DNA of 60,846 nucleotides, from positions 1 to 60,846 of IMG/VR virus record IMGVR_UViG_3300020473_002126. The stretch is one strand, 5' to 3'. Shown here one piece after another: positions 32,896-41,459 of the stretch (its first letter is position 1; the number at the start of each line of letters is the position of its first letter). The notes under the pieces were generated by a model. The model was not told the origin of the DNA. It saw only the letters and a program-made list of their open reading frames with translations, and did no database searches. This stretch comes from a virus. The position numbers and the translations under genes are program-made.

Positions 32896-33848
32896 TATTT
32901 CCTGTAATTTTGTGGTCAGTGGCTAGAACATACTTTGATATAATAACATTCGAACTAGCATCAGCTTTCAAAGTTCACAACGTCAAAGATTTTAAGTTTG
33001 AAGAAAATTATGAACCCTTCATTAGAAAAATCTACGAGCCTGACAGTATTGCCGACTGGAAGATTACTAAAAAATTAGATAGACTAAGTACACACCCCAA
33101 GGTTGCAAGATTGATTCAAATAGAAATACCTGACCCAGCTTACAGAGTAAAGTCAGATGGTAATCCAATATCAACCGTAACTGAGCAAATCAAAAGAGTC
33201 ATTAGACAAAAATATGCATTTTTAAAGGATCATCAAGATAAGCCCGATACGATTATTCATATGGGTGATACACACGAACATTCTAAGTTTATCACTGACG
33301 TCTTTGATCAATTCGGCACTCAGCTGTTTAAGTCCCTGGATGTCCCCAGATTTTTGGAAACAATATCTGATAAAACATATGCCCTAACTAAGACGGATAC
33401 ACCCTACATGGTTCCTGGATTCCCTAAAGTATATCCTGTGGGTAAAGACTTAGATGTACTAGTTTCACCAGAAGACTTTTACTCTGTTATGGCAAAATTG
33501 ATTTCTTTTTCTAGAGATTATTCGCAAGAATTTGAAATAAGAGATGTTCCGGAACCTGACGGGATTAGAATAAGATTTCATAAGAAGACACCTGATAAGC
33601 CTCTAGAATATCAAATAGACGTAACGTCTTCTAATCTTGTCAAAAAGATTGATAATTCACTCGGTTACAATATTTTGACAAAAGATCTTGAAATATGCTC
33701 AAGATTAGCATCTTTAAAAAAGAAACCCCACAAGGCACATCATGCTGACTACATAAAGAAGTACAAGTCTGAAGCTGATAAATCCTTGATTAAAGAGTTG
33801 TTGGGGGAAGATCTTGTAAGATTGTATGATTCTCTTGTAGAAGAATAA
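32892..33848 (+). CDS. uncharacterised protein, possible nucleotidyltransferase fold
   Basis: A 318-residue protein with no family I can name. The N-terminal half starts as a hydrophobic strand and contains IIHMGDTHEHSKF. The second half has VYPVGKDLDVLVS (about residue 182) and a later LEYQIDVTSS. The spacing of Asp residues (D-x-D, then D) resembles the catalytic triad of the nucleotidyltransferase superfamily, but the classical GS motif is missing (here VG). It is translationally coupled to the upstream gene. Function remains unassigned. Confidence 0.5.
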   Translation: MIFPVILWSVARTYFDIITFELASAFKVHNVKDFKFEENYEPFIRKIYEPDSIADWKITKKLDRLSTHPKVARLIQIEIPDPAYRVKSDGNPISTVTEQIKRVIRQKYAFLKDHQDKPDTIIHMGDTHEHSKFITDVFDQFGTQLFKSLDVPRFLETISDKTYALTKTDTPYMVPGFPKVYPVGKDLDVLVSPEDFYSVMAKLISFSRDYSQEFEIRDVPEPDGIRIRFHKKTPDKPLEYQIDVTSSNLVKKIDNSLGYNILTKDLEICSRLASLKKKPHKAHHADYIKKYKSEADKSLIKELLGEDLVRLYDSLVEE

Positions 33849-33872
33849 TACTTATACACCAGAGGTGGATGA

Positions 33873-34610
33873 GTGTTGCTACGCGAATTTATAAGACAAA
33901 TAATCTTAGAGAGTGAGTCCTGTAGATCTCCAAAAGTAATTTTCATGGCAGGCGGCCCGGGATCAGGTAAGTCTCATGTAATAAATCAGCTGGGCTTAAG
34001 ACAGAGAATGCGAGTAATAAATCCAGATGATCAGTATGAAGCAGCAATGAAAGCCGAATGCATTCCGATGGACAGGGCCTCTTTGATGGATGAATATAAA
34101 CCACTGAAAGACGAATACTTGTCAGCCGAAGAGTCCGGAGATTTAGAGGCGATGAGTAGAATTCGTCCCGAGTATGAACGATTAAGGGACATATTAAGCA
34201 GAAACATGACACTATTTACTCAAGCCAGGTCTCAAGCTAAGAAAGACGCAGCCGCATGCTGCTTGAATAAAGTTGATTACATTGTAGATGGTACTGGAGG
34301 CCAACTTAGAGAGATTAGTCAACAGGTTGAAAAAGCGAAAGAAGCCGGCTATGATTTTGCAATGATTTATGTTCACGTTCCCTTAGAAGAATCTCAAAGA
34401 AGAAACTATGAGCGATCAAAGCAACCAGAACCAGGTAGGACCTTGACTACTAAGACTGTTAAGCGATCGTGGGAAGCTGTCAATAGAAACAAACAAGCTT
34501 ATGAAGAAATGTTTGGTAATAACTTTTTTTATGTCGTCAATACACGTGAAGAATCTGAAGAATCTATAAACAGTGTTCGGTCAAACTTAAGTAGATTTTT
34601 AGACACCTGA
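33873..34610 (+). CDS. P-loop kinase, zeta-toxin/AAA_33-like
   Basis: A 245-residue protein starting at GTG 33873 with AGAGGTGG a few bases upstream. VIFMAGGPGSGKSHVINQ is an intact Walker A. RVINPDDQYEAAM and VDYIVDGTGGQLREISQQVE match the acceptor and second acidic strand of zeta-toxin and polynucleotide kinase-type enzymes. YVHVPLEESQRRNYERS is the arginine lid. Zeta enzymes phosphorylate UDP-GlcNAc, so a nucleotide-sugar substrate would suit the location. No epsilon antitoxin is nearby, so a toxin role is unlikely. Confidence 0.75.
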   Translation: MLLREFIRQIILESESCRSPKVIFMAGGPGSGKSHVINQLGLRQRMRVINPDDQYEAAMKAECIPMDRASLMDEYKPLKDEYLSAEESGDLEAMSRIRPEYERLRDILSRNMTLFTQARSQAKKDAAACCLNKVDYIVDGTGGQLREISQQVEKAKEAGYDFAMIYVHVPLEESQRRNYERSKQPEPGRTLTTKTVKRSWEAVNRNKQAYEEMFGNNFFYVVNTREESEESINSVRSNLSRFLDT

Positions 34611-34618
34611 ACAATTTT

Positions 34619-34641
34619 TTAGATTTGCTGTATAAATCTAA
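34619..34641 (+). promoter_or_regulatory. hairpin upstream of the HAD gene
   Basis: TTAGATTT (34619-34626) pairs with AAATCTAA (34634-34641) across a 7-nt loop, ending just before the GAGGTTGTC-ATG start region. The 3' arm includes TATAAAT, close to the T4 late promoter core TATAAATA. It could be a leader structure or part of a promoter. No T tract follows, so termination is unlikely. Confidence 0.3.
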
Positions 34642-34650
34642 GAGGTTGTC

Positions 34651-34965
34651 ATGATATATTGTTTTGATATAGACGGTACTATTTGTTCTATTACTGACGG
34701 GGATTATGAAGATGCTAAACCCTTTATTGATAGAATAGAACATGTAAATAGGCTACATTCAGAGGGTCATAAAATAGTTTACTTTACCGCCCGAGGATCT
34801 ACTACGGGAATAGACTGGACTAAAGTGACAGAAGCTCAACTAAACAAGTGGGGTGCAAAGTATCACGAGCTACACTTGGGCAAGCCTCACTATGATGTTT
34901 ACGTGGGTGATAAAGCTTTTAATGATAAAGTGTACTTTAGGGACGAAGAAAAAAATGAGACTTGA
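34651..34965 (+). CDS. small HAD-family phosphatase-like protein
   Basis: A 104-residue protein. IYCFDIDGTICSI is the DxDGT motif, IVYFTARGSTTGID is motif II, and PHYDVYVGDKAFND the late acidic motif. It belongs to the short, capless HAD proteins found in capsule and LPS clusters. It overlaps the dehydrogenase gene by 11 bases. Likely substrate is a sugar phosphate or nucleotide. Confidence 0.78.
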   Translation: MIYCFDIDGTICSITDGDYEDAKPFIDRIEHVNRLHSEGHKIVYFTARGSTTGIDWTKVTEAQLNKWGAKYHELHLGKPHYDVYVGDKAFNDKVYFRDEEKNET

Positions 34966-35815
34966 TACAATCGGGATAGTAGGACAGGGGTTTGTAGGCT
35001 CAGCGGTCCGCGAAGGGATGAGTAATTTTGTCGATGTTCAAACATACGACAAAGACCCAGACAAATTGTCAACATGCAACAGCTTAGAAGAACTAGTTAG
35101 AAGAAATGATATCATATTTGTTTGTCTACCAACGCCAATGAGGCGCACGGGAGAGTGCGATCTCAGCATTATTGACAAGGTTGTACATGAAATAGATGAA
35201 ATAGCGTTGTCAATTGATCAGAAAAAAATAGCAGTCGTAAAATCAACAATACCGCCGGGAACAACAGTAAATTTGAATTCAGAAATGAAAAAAATTCAAA
35301 TCGTATTTAATCCTGAATTTTTAACTGAAGCGAACCACATAGAAGATTTTAAAAATCAGACCAGAATTATTCTAGGTGGACCCAGACCTGCAACTACCAC
35401 AATAAAAACTCTGTTTAAAAAAGCCTTCCCAGCTGTTCCGATCATAAAAACAGGTTCTAACACGGCAGAGATGGTAAAGTATTTCATCAACTGTTTTCTT
35501 GCAACAAAGGTGACTTTTGCTAATGAAATGTACATGCTATCTAAAGACTTAGATATCGATTTTGATAAAGTCACTGAATATGCTTTATACGACAATAGAA
35601 TCGGAAGAAGTCACCTAGCAGTGCCAGGACCCGATGGCGACTTTGGCTTTGGTGGTCATTGCTTTCCAAAAGATTTAAAAGCAATGATATATCTAGCACA
35701 TACGCTAGGAATTGATACAACCCTTTTGAGTGCTGTAAATAATAAAAACAATATACTTAGAACAGATAGAGATTGGGAAGGAATGATAGGAAGAGCAGTA
35801 AGCGAAGAGAGTTAA
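34955..35815 (+). CDS. UDP-glucose/GDP-mannose dehydrogenase family, C-terminally short
   Basis: A 286-residue protein, started at ATG 34955 where the Rossmann strand begins; the frame is open further upstream but lies inside the HAD gene. TIGIVGQGFVGSAV binds NAD, VFVCLPTPMR and VVKSTIPPGTT are dehydrogenase landmarks, NPEFLTEANH is at the active site, and FGGHCFPKDLKAM contains the catalytic Cys (about residue 235). Normal family members reach 390-450 residues because of a C-terminal UDP-binding domain, which is missing here. The active-site Cys and Lys are intact. It could use a different donor, rely on a partner, or be a decarboxylated relic. Confidence 0.8.
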   Translation: MRLDTIGIVGQGFVGSAVREGMSNFVDVQTYDKDPDKLSTCNSLEELVRRNDIIFVCLPTPMRRTGECDLSIIDKVVHEIDEIALSIDQKKIAVVKSTIPPGTTVNLNSEMKKIQIVFNPEFLTEANHIEDFKNQTRIILGGPRPATTTIKTLFKKAFPAVPIIKTGSNTAEMVKYFINCFLATKVTFANEMYMLSKDLDIDFDKVTEYALYDNRIGRSHLAVPGPDGDFGFGGHCFPKDLKAMIYLAHTLGIDTTLLSAVNNKNNILRTDRDWEGMIGRAVSEES

Positions 35816-35816
35816 T

Positions 35817-36707
35817 GTGAAAATTTTGGTTACAGGAGGCAAAGGATTTGTAGGTTCCCACTTAGCCGTTAGGATGAGAGACGATGGTCACGAGGTAGTG
35901 GTGATAGATGATGAGTCTGCAGAAGAAAATGATGAATTCTACGAGTTTGATGGGATAGAGTATCATACTCAATCCATCCTTGACCCGTCTACAGAATGGC
36001 TTTACAAAAACACAGACGTGGTTTTTCATGCTGCGGCAAAAGCAAGAATACAACCATCAGTTTCAAAGCCTGGGTCTGCATTTGAAACAAATGTTTTAGG
36101 GACTCAGACTGTTTGTCATTTCTCAAAAAAGGCAGGGGTAAAAAGATTGATATACTCTGCCAGCTCATCTTGCTATGGAAAAAAGAATAAAACACCCTTT
36201 AGAGAAGATATGGATGTAGATTGTCAAACCCCCTATTCTCTCTCAAAATTTATGGGTGAAGAAGTGTGCCGACTATACAGTAACCTGTATGATCTCGAAA
36301 CAGTAATTCTAAGATATTTTAATGTCTATGGACCTCGCGAACCTAAGAAAGGGCACTATGCTCCCGTAATAGGGCTTTTTAAGCAGCAGTCATCGAGAGG
36401 AGAGCCCCATACAATCGTGGGCACAGGAAAACAACGTCGAGATTTCACTTATATCGATGATATAGTAGATGCTTCTATTTTATCAATAGACGTAGATTCT
36501 CTGTATGCTTATGGAGAAGTTTTCAACATAGGCACTGGAAAAAGCACTTCTATCTTAGAGATTTCTAAGATGATAGGTGGCCCAAGTATTCAAATAGCTG
36601 ATAGAGTGGGGGAATCAATGGAAACGTTAGCAGACATTAGTAAGGCCAGATCAATTCTTAAGTACGAACCCGCTAACTCTCTTCAGGAAAAGATTAAAAG
36701 TTACTAG
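35817..36707 (+). CDS. NAD-dependent sugar epimerase/dehydratase (SDR)
   Basis: A 296-residue extended SDR starting at GTG 35817. ILVTGGKGFVGSHLAVRM is the GxxGxxG NAD loop, DVVFHAAAKARI follows, IYSASSSCYG gives the catalytic Ser, and TPYSLSKFMGEE is the YxxxK pair. RYFNVYGPREP and RDFTYIDDIVDA are typical of GalE/WbpP-type C4-epimerases and related 4,6-dehydratases. It is the last gene of the forward glycan run, and its stop overlaps the reverse-strand gene by 4 bases. Confidence 0.88.
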   Translation: MKILVTGGKGFVGSHLAVRMRDDGHEVVVIDDESAEENDEFYEFDGIEYHTQSILDPSTEWLYKNTDVVFHAAAKARIQPSVSKPGSAFETNVLGTQTVCHFSKKAGVKRLIYSASSSCYGKKNKTPFREDMDVDCQTPYSLSKFMGEEVCRLYSNLYDLETVILRYFNVYGPREPKKGHYAPVIGLFKQQSSRGEPHTIVGTGKQRRDFTYIDDIVDASILSIDVDSLYAYGEVFNIGTGKSTSILEISKMIGGPSIQIADRVGESMETLADISKARSILKYEPANSLQEKIKSY

Positions 36708-37057
36708 TTTTTCCAAAAAACCTGGATGCCAACGATTAAAAAAGACAGAGCTATACAGACTAGATTCTTCGGGGTTAACATACTTTCTTTGAGAAGCAGC
36801 CATGTCAATACTGGAAATACAAGATAAGATGTTCCAAAAGCGAGGAATCTAATTGACCACACAGACTCACCTAACCCATCATATGTTAATTGAGTCCCAT
36901 AATAAGCCAGTAAAGAGGTGGGTAGAGCTAGAGCAAGACATATTGCCAAACTGTTGTTGGCGGCTTTTTCGCTAACAAATTGTAGATTTGTTGAAAACCA
37001 CACACATGTGTGCACTCCAATGAGGCAAAGTGTACCTGCGATTAGTTTACCAAACAT
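36704..37057 (-). CDS. small four-helix membrane protein, SMR/EamA (ArnE-like) superfamily
   Basis: A 117-residue reverse-strand protein. I choose ATG 37057 because AAGGGG lies nine bases before it; ATG 37066 touches that site. Four hydrophobic helices cover about residues 3-20, 32-52, 64-82 and 93-113, with short loops, as in small multidrug resistance proteins. The ending LVCIALSFLIVGIQVF is characteristic of the fourth helix. Because it adjoins a glycan island, an ArnE/ArnF-type lipid-linked sugar flippase subunit is a reasonable guess. A drug exporter is the alternative. Reverse orientation means its expression is independent. Confidence 0.65.
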   Translation of the reverse strand: MFGKLIAGTLCLIGVHTCVWFSTNLQFVSEKAANNSLAICLALALPTSLLAYYGTQLTYDGLGESVWSIRFLAFGTSYLVFPVLTWLLLKESMLTPKNLVCIALSFLIVGIQVFWKN

Positions 37058-37114
37058 TTGAAACATCCCCTTTTTTCTGTATACAATTAAATATAAAACT
37101 ATTTGGCAGGTTAA

Positions 37115-37945
37115 ATGGAAGAAAAAACTTTACCCACAGGAAAAAAGCACATATCATTTTCTGAGATAAAATGTTGGAAAGAATGCTCATGGCGACACAA
37201 ACTGTTACATATTGACAAGATTGATGTTTTTAAACCCTCGCCCTATCTAGACTTTGGAACAGCAGTTCATGAAGGTTGTGAAACTCTGTTAGAGACTAAA
37301 GAAGTTGACAAAGAAAAGCTTATAAAAGATATAAGAGATGCTTGGGAAAAAAATGGATTCGATGATCCAGAGTGGGTTGAAAAACAACCAGGTTGGTTCA
37401 AATATCAGCCAGTTGATACTTGGTGTGAGTGGGCATCAAATATGTGGGATGATGTACTACCCTTTTTAGATGAAGCATTTCCTGGTTGGCAACCGATAAA
37501 AGCTGAAGAACAACTATATGAAGACATAGACAATACATTTGTAAAGTTCAAAGGTTTTATTGATGCTGTTATTGTAGCACCTGATTCTAAAAACAAAGAC
37601 AAAGTGTGGATTCTTGACTGGAAAACATCACAATCCTACGGTTGGCGAAGAGAGAAAAAGCAAGACATTTTAATGACCGCTCAGCTAATGCTATACAAGT
37701 ATTTTTGGTCAAGAAAACATAATGTAGATTTAAAAGATATTAGGTGTGGTTTTATTCTATTGAAGCGGGGTGGAAAACCTGGAAAAATGTGTGAACTAGT
37801 CCCGGTTTCTGTAGGGCCCAAGTCAATCGATCGATCAACCAAGATGATGAACAATATGATAAATGCTGTTTCTAAAAAGTTTTATTTAAAAAATAGAAAC
37901 TCATGCAAGTTTTGTGACTTTAAAGACACAGAACATTGTACTTGA
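37115..37945 (+). CDS. PD-(D/E)XK nuclease, Cas4/RecB-like, probable Fe-S protein
   Basis: A 276-residue protein. LDFGTAVHEGCETLL (about residue 45) is the RecB/Cas4 motif I. FVKFKGFIDAVIV and VWILDWKTSQSYG hold the catalytic D and the D-x-K pair. QLMLYKYFW gives the QxxxY motif. One Cys pair near the start (CWKECSW) and CKFCDFKDTEHC at the end can hold the 4Fe-4S cluster seen in Cas4 and AddB. There is no CRISPR array here, so it probably serves phage recombination or host DNA degradation. Confidence 0.85.
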   Translation: MEEKTLPTGKKHISFSEIKCWKECSWRHKLLHIDKIDVFKPSPYLDFGTAVHEGCETLLETKEVDKEKLIKDIRDAWEKNGFDDPEWVEKQPGWFKYQPVDTWCEWASNMWDDVLPFLDEAFPGWQPIKAEEQLYEDIDNTFVKFKGFIDAVIVAPDSKNKDKVWILDWKTSQSYGWRREKKQDILMTAQLMLYKYFWSRKHNVDLKDIRCGFILLKRGGKPGKMCELVPVSVGPKSIDRSTKMMNNMINAVSKKFYLKNRNSCKFCDFKDTEHCT

Positions 37946-37997
37946 TTAACGATTAGAATTAGTTTCTGTATGATTATGATTAAAGAATGGAGATGTT

Positions 37998-39245
37998 TTG
38001 TCCAAAAATAAAATATTAATGCTTTCAGACCATGCTTTGTCAACTTCAGGGGTTGGAACACAAAGTAGATTTTTGATTCAAGGGCTTATTGCAAAAGAAA
38101 AGTGGTCAGTTCGACAATTCGGCGCCGCACTAAAACACTCTGACTATGAGACTGTTGTTGTAAACGAAGACTTTATTATTAAACCCATAGATGGTTTTGG
38201 AGACCCAGACTTGCTGAGGGTTGCATTGGCTACTGAGCGACCAGACGCTTTGTTTCTATTTACTGATCCAAGATTTTTTATTTGGCTCTTTGAAATGGAA
38301 GACGAAGTACATCAGGTTTGTCCCATAGTCTGGTGGCATGTGTGGGACAATGGACCATATCCTGAGTTTAATGATTCAATTTATCAAGCGACCGATCTTT
38401 TAAATTGTCACTCTCACATGACTTATGAACTCATTAAAGATCGCCATCCCGGGAAAGTAAATTTTATTCCTCATGCTGTTCCTGAAGAGATATACTTTGA
38501 ACTACCTGAATCTGAAAAGAGAGATATTCGTCGACAAGTCTTGGGGCCAGGATATGACGATCACTTTGTTGGCGTTTGGATCAATAGAAACGCAAAACGC
38601 AAACGCCCGTCCGATCTTTTAGAAGCCTGGAAGTTGTTTTTAGATAAACTAGAGTCCGAACACGGACATCGAAAAGGCTGCTTAATAATGCATACAGATC
38701 CACTTGATAACGAGGGCCCAAATTTGTACGCAGCTGCTGAGATGTTGGGTGTTAATGAAAACGTCTGGTTTTCTACAGATCGACTTGAATTTGAAAAAAT
38801 AAATGCTCTTTACAACATAAGTGATTTTTGCATAAATGTTTCTCTAGCTGAAGGATTCGGTCTAGGCACATTGGAAGCCATGATGTCAGGGACACCTATT
38901 ATAGCTCCAATGACGGGTGGCTTAACAAGGCAGGCCGTAGATCATAGAGATGGATCACATAATGGTGTTGCCATGCCGATAGAATTTAAGACACTCGTAG
39001 GGTCACAAGGTGTACCTTATATTTATGAAGATTATGTTTCTTCTGAGACGATAAGCAATGCAATGTACAAGCTCTTTTCAATGGACAATTCCGAGCGAAA
39101 AGAACTAAGCAAAAAAGTAAAAGAATATGCAAAGACTCAGTTTTCAATACAGTCGACCATAGATCAGTGGGACGAAACATTGACTGAATGTGTGGAAAAC
39201 TTTAAAAAAGGCAAGTATCAACCCTGGACTTGCGAGGAGCTTTAA
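37998..39245 (+). CDS. GT4 family glycosyltransferase
   Basis: A 415-residue GT-B protein starting at TTG 37998 with GGAGATG upstream. MLSDHALSTSGVGTQSRFLI is the acceptor-side Gly loop, FVGVWINRNAKRKRPSDLLE the donor-side start, and FCINVSLAEGFGLGTLEAMM the EGFGxxxxE nucleotide-sugar site, followed by TPIIAPMTGG. All catalytic landmarks are intact. It pairs with the next GT4, separated from the main island by the nuclease gene. Confidence 0.9.
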   Translation: MSKNKILMLSDHALSTSGVGTQSRFLIQGLIAKEKWSVRQFGAALKHSDYETVVVNEDFIIKPIDGFGDPDLLRVALATERPDALFLFTDPRFFIWLFEMEDEVHQVCPIVWWHVWDNGPYPEFNDSIYQATDLLNCHSHMTYELIKDRHPGKVNFIPHAVPEEIYFELPESEKRDIRRQVLGPGYDDHFVGVWINRNAKRKRPSDLLEAWKLFLDKLESEHGHRKGCLIMHTDPLDNEGPNLYAAAEMLGVNENVWFSTDRLEFEKINALYNISDFCINVSLAEGFGLGTLEAMMSGTPIIAPMTGGLTRQAVDHRDGSHNGVAMPIEFKTLVGSQGVPYIYEDYVSSETISNAMYKLFSMDNSERKELSKKVKEYAKTQFSIQSTIDQWDETLTECVENFKKGKYQPWTCEEL

Positions 39246-40409
39246 GTGAAACAAGTAGTAGTAAGAGGGCCACTAATAACTTCATCTGGTTACGGAGAGC
39301 ATTCCAGGCAGGTTTTTAGATGGGCAAAGTCTAAAAAGGATTGGAACGTTTCTGCACAACTAACACCGTGGGGAAACACTACGTGGTTGATAAATCCAGA
39401 CTATATGAACGGACTAGTTGGGGAGATAATGCAGTGCTCAGGACCGATTGAGCGATCTAATTCTGACATATCTTTTCAAATTCAACTTCCAAATGAATGG
39501 GATCCTTTGCTTGCTAGATTTAATGTAGGCGTAACAGCTGCTGTTGAGACAGATGTATGTCATCCAGAATGGGTCACAGCATGTAATAAGATGGACTATG
39601 TTATTGTCCCTTCTGAGCATACAAAGCAGACAATACTAAATTCAGGTGAAGTCCAAGTCCCAATCGAAGTAATACCTGAAGCTTATTTTGATGAACTAGC
39701 TTATGAAAAGATTAAAGAAATAGACTTGAATTTAAAGACCGACTTTAATTTTCTAATGATTGGTACTTTGACAGGCAATAACCCGTGGAATGATAGAAAA
39801 AATACGTACCAGACTATCAAGTGGTTTTGTGAAACATTTAAAGACAACCCAAATGTCGGCCTAGTGATCAAAGCAAGCTCAGGAAGGGCAACCACACTTG
39901 ATAGAATGTTGACAAAAAGGGCACTAACTCAAGTGTTGTCAGAAGTAAGAGAAGGAGAGTACCCAAGGGTAAATCTTTTGCATGGATTAATGTCAGGCGA
40001 TGAAATGTCGGCAGTATATCGAGAACCCTCGATCAAAGCTTACATTGGGTTGACAAGAGGCGAAGGGTACGGATTGCCAATTTTAGAAGCTGCAACATCA
40101 GCGATTCCAGTAATTGCTACTAATTGGTCGGGCCACCTAGATTTTATGAAACTGGGTAAGTTTATTTCTGTTGATTATAGGCTTCAAGAAATACATGAGA
40201 CACGAATTGATAATCAAATCTTTATGGAAAAGTCTCGTTGGGCAGAACCATCAGAAGAGCATTTTAAGAGAAGACTTAAGAAGTTTTATGAAAAACCTGA
40301 ACCCCCACAAGAATGGGCAAAAGACCTATCAGCAAAATTAAGAGAGTCTCATAGTCTTGAAAATATTTTTTCAATTTATGATAGTGCCTGGGATAGAAAT
40401 GCAAAATGA
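39246..40409 (+). CDS. GT4-like glycosyltransferase
   Basis: A 387-residue GT-B protein starting at GTG 39246 directly after the previous stop. VRGPLITSSGYGEHSRQVF is the N-terminal Gly loop. FNFLMIGTLTGNNPWNDRKN opens the donor domain, and YIGLTRGEGYGLPILEAAT is the EGxGxxxxE motif with GHLDF further on. It overlaps the next gene by ATGA. The acceptor is unknown; virion or host glycan is likely. Confidence 0.88.
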   Translation: MKQVVVRGPLITSSGYGEHSRQVFRWAKSKKDWNVSAQLTPWGNTTWLINPDYMNGLVGEIMQCSGPIERSNSDISFQIQLPNEWDPLLARFNVGVTAAVETDVCHPEWVTACNKMDYVIVPSEHTKQTILNSGEVQVPIEVIPEAYFDELAYEKIKEIDLNLKTDFNFLMIGTLTGNNPWNDRKNTYQTIKWFCETFKDNPNVGLVIKASSGRATTLDRMLTKRALTQVLSEVREGEYPRVNLLHGLMSGDEMSAVYREPSIKAYIGLTRGEGYGLPILEAATSAIPVIATNWSGHLDFMKLGKFISVDYRLQEIHETRIDNQIFMEKSRWAEPSEEHFKRRLKKFYEKPEPPQEWAKDLSAKLRESHSLENIFSIYDSAWDRNAK

Positions 40410-40714
40410 TTTCTCCTTGGATAATTAGCACAGTTGTCTTATCCCTGATTTCTTCTGTGTCTCTTTATTTTACTTTTAAATTTGCGCGCATAATTTTGCG
40501 TATTGAAGATGCTGTTGAAGCATCATTAGACACGTTAGATGAAAAGTATGTCGCCATAAGCGAGGTATTAGAAACCCCTTTGTTCTACAACTCACCTGAA
40601 GTAAGGAGAGTTTTGGTAGAACTAGAGGATGCTAGAAACTCTGTGCTTTATGTTGCTAATAAAATGACATTACTAGAGACGGAAGATGACAACGTCACTG
40701 CTGAAGGAGAATGA
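40406..40714 (+). CDS. small membrane-anchored protein, unknown function
   Basis: A 102-residue protein with one N-terminal transmembrane helix (about residues 4-28) followed by a cytoplasmic or periplasmic helical domain. It contains FYNSPEVRRVLVELEDARNS, a short motif I associate with proteins next to gp55-like genes in marine myoviruses. The tail is acidic. It overlaps the GT4 gene by ATGA. No function can be assigned. Confidence 0.55.
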   Translation: MISPWIISTVVLSLISSVSLYFTFKFARIILRIEDAVEASLDTLDEKYVAISEVLETPLFYNSPEVRRVLVELEDARNSVLYVANKMTLLETEDDNVTAEGE

Positions 40715-40717
40715 TAA

Positions 40718-41452
40718 TTGGCAACAAGAAAAGTTAGAAGAAAGAGAACTAAAAAGAGATCATCAGTCAAACTGTATTTTAATCAAGACACACAAGAATC
40801 AATAATAGCTTATCAAAATGAAGATACGTTATCAAAAAAACAAGACATATATGTAACGGGAATACTTCCAGCTTTTGACAAGTTGGTTGAAAACTTAATT
40901 TTTATTCATGGTTTTACAAAGTCGTTTGGAGCTGGTTCTTACGAGATGCTGAAGGCAGACTGTGTTTCTTTTTTATACGAGTCAATTCACAAATGGGACC
41001 CTGCCAAAGGTAGTAAAGCTTTTTCCTATTTTAATGTAGTGGCAAAGAACTGGCTAATAATAAAAACTAAACAGCGCCAAAAACTAAATAAGCGTCATGT
41101 AAGCATTGACAATACAGCGCTGGGAATTCGAGACAAGCAAGCTATAGAGAATCATCAGATTGCTCCAGCCCAAGATGAAGTCATGATAAGTGCTGAGCGG
41201 TCTGAGGCGATCATCGCTATGCTTTATGAAATTAAAAACAGGGTAAGTAGCGACAATGAAAACGCTTGTATCGATGCAATTATTACTATTTTTGAAAGTG
41301 TTGATCAGCTTGACTTTTTAAACAAAAGAGCTTTGTTTGTCTACATGAGAGATTTGTCAAGTTTAAATCCAAAACAACTTTCAATAGCAATGAGTTCTAT
41401 ACGAAAGCATTATAAACAGCTAGCCGGCGCAGACGCGTTTGATATTTTGTGA
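40718..41452 (+). CDS. gp55-like late-transcription sigma factor
   Basis: A 244-residue protein starting at TTG 40718 after GGAGAAT. The basic N-terminus (RKVRRKRTKKRS) is followed by a sigma region 2-like block. This has helices with ADCVSFLYESIHKWDPAKGS (about 88-107) and SYFNVVAKNWLIIKTKQ, which match T4 gp55 and its relatives that melt late promoters. The C-terminal part is longer than T4 gp55 (185 residues) and helical. It stands before the baseplate genes, so it probably drives their late expression with the small protein encoded next. Confidence 0.82.
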   Translation: MATRKVRRKRTKKRSSVKLYFNQDTQESIIAYQNEDTLSKKQDIYVTGILPAFDKLVENLIFIHGFTKSFGAGSYEMLKADCVSFLYESIHKWDPAKGSKAFSYFNVVAKNWLIIKTKQRQKLNKRHVSIDNTALGIRDKQAIENHQIAPAQDEVMISAERSEAIIAMLYEIKNRVSSDNENACIDAIITIFESVDQLDFLNKRALFVYMRDLSSLNPKQLSIAMSSIRKHYKQLAGADAFDIL

Positions 41453-41459
41453 GGTAGAC

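Noticed and set aside
33873-34610. Zeta toxin of a toxin-antitoxin pair
   Set aside because: There is no small antitoxin gene next to it and the gene sits in a sugar-enzyme operon; a metabolic or nucleic acid kinase is more likely.
16137-36707. Prophage or bacterial chromosome island rather than phage DNA
   Set aside because: The island is bounded without breaks by S74 fibres on one side and a late sigma and baseplate operon on the other. No integrase, attachment site or bacterial housekeeping gene is seen.
37115-37945. Cas4-like nuclease taken as sign of a CRISPR system
   Set aside because: No direct repeats with regular spacers and no other cas gene are visible in the window; Cas4-like nucleases are common in phages.
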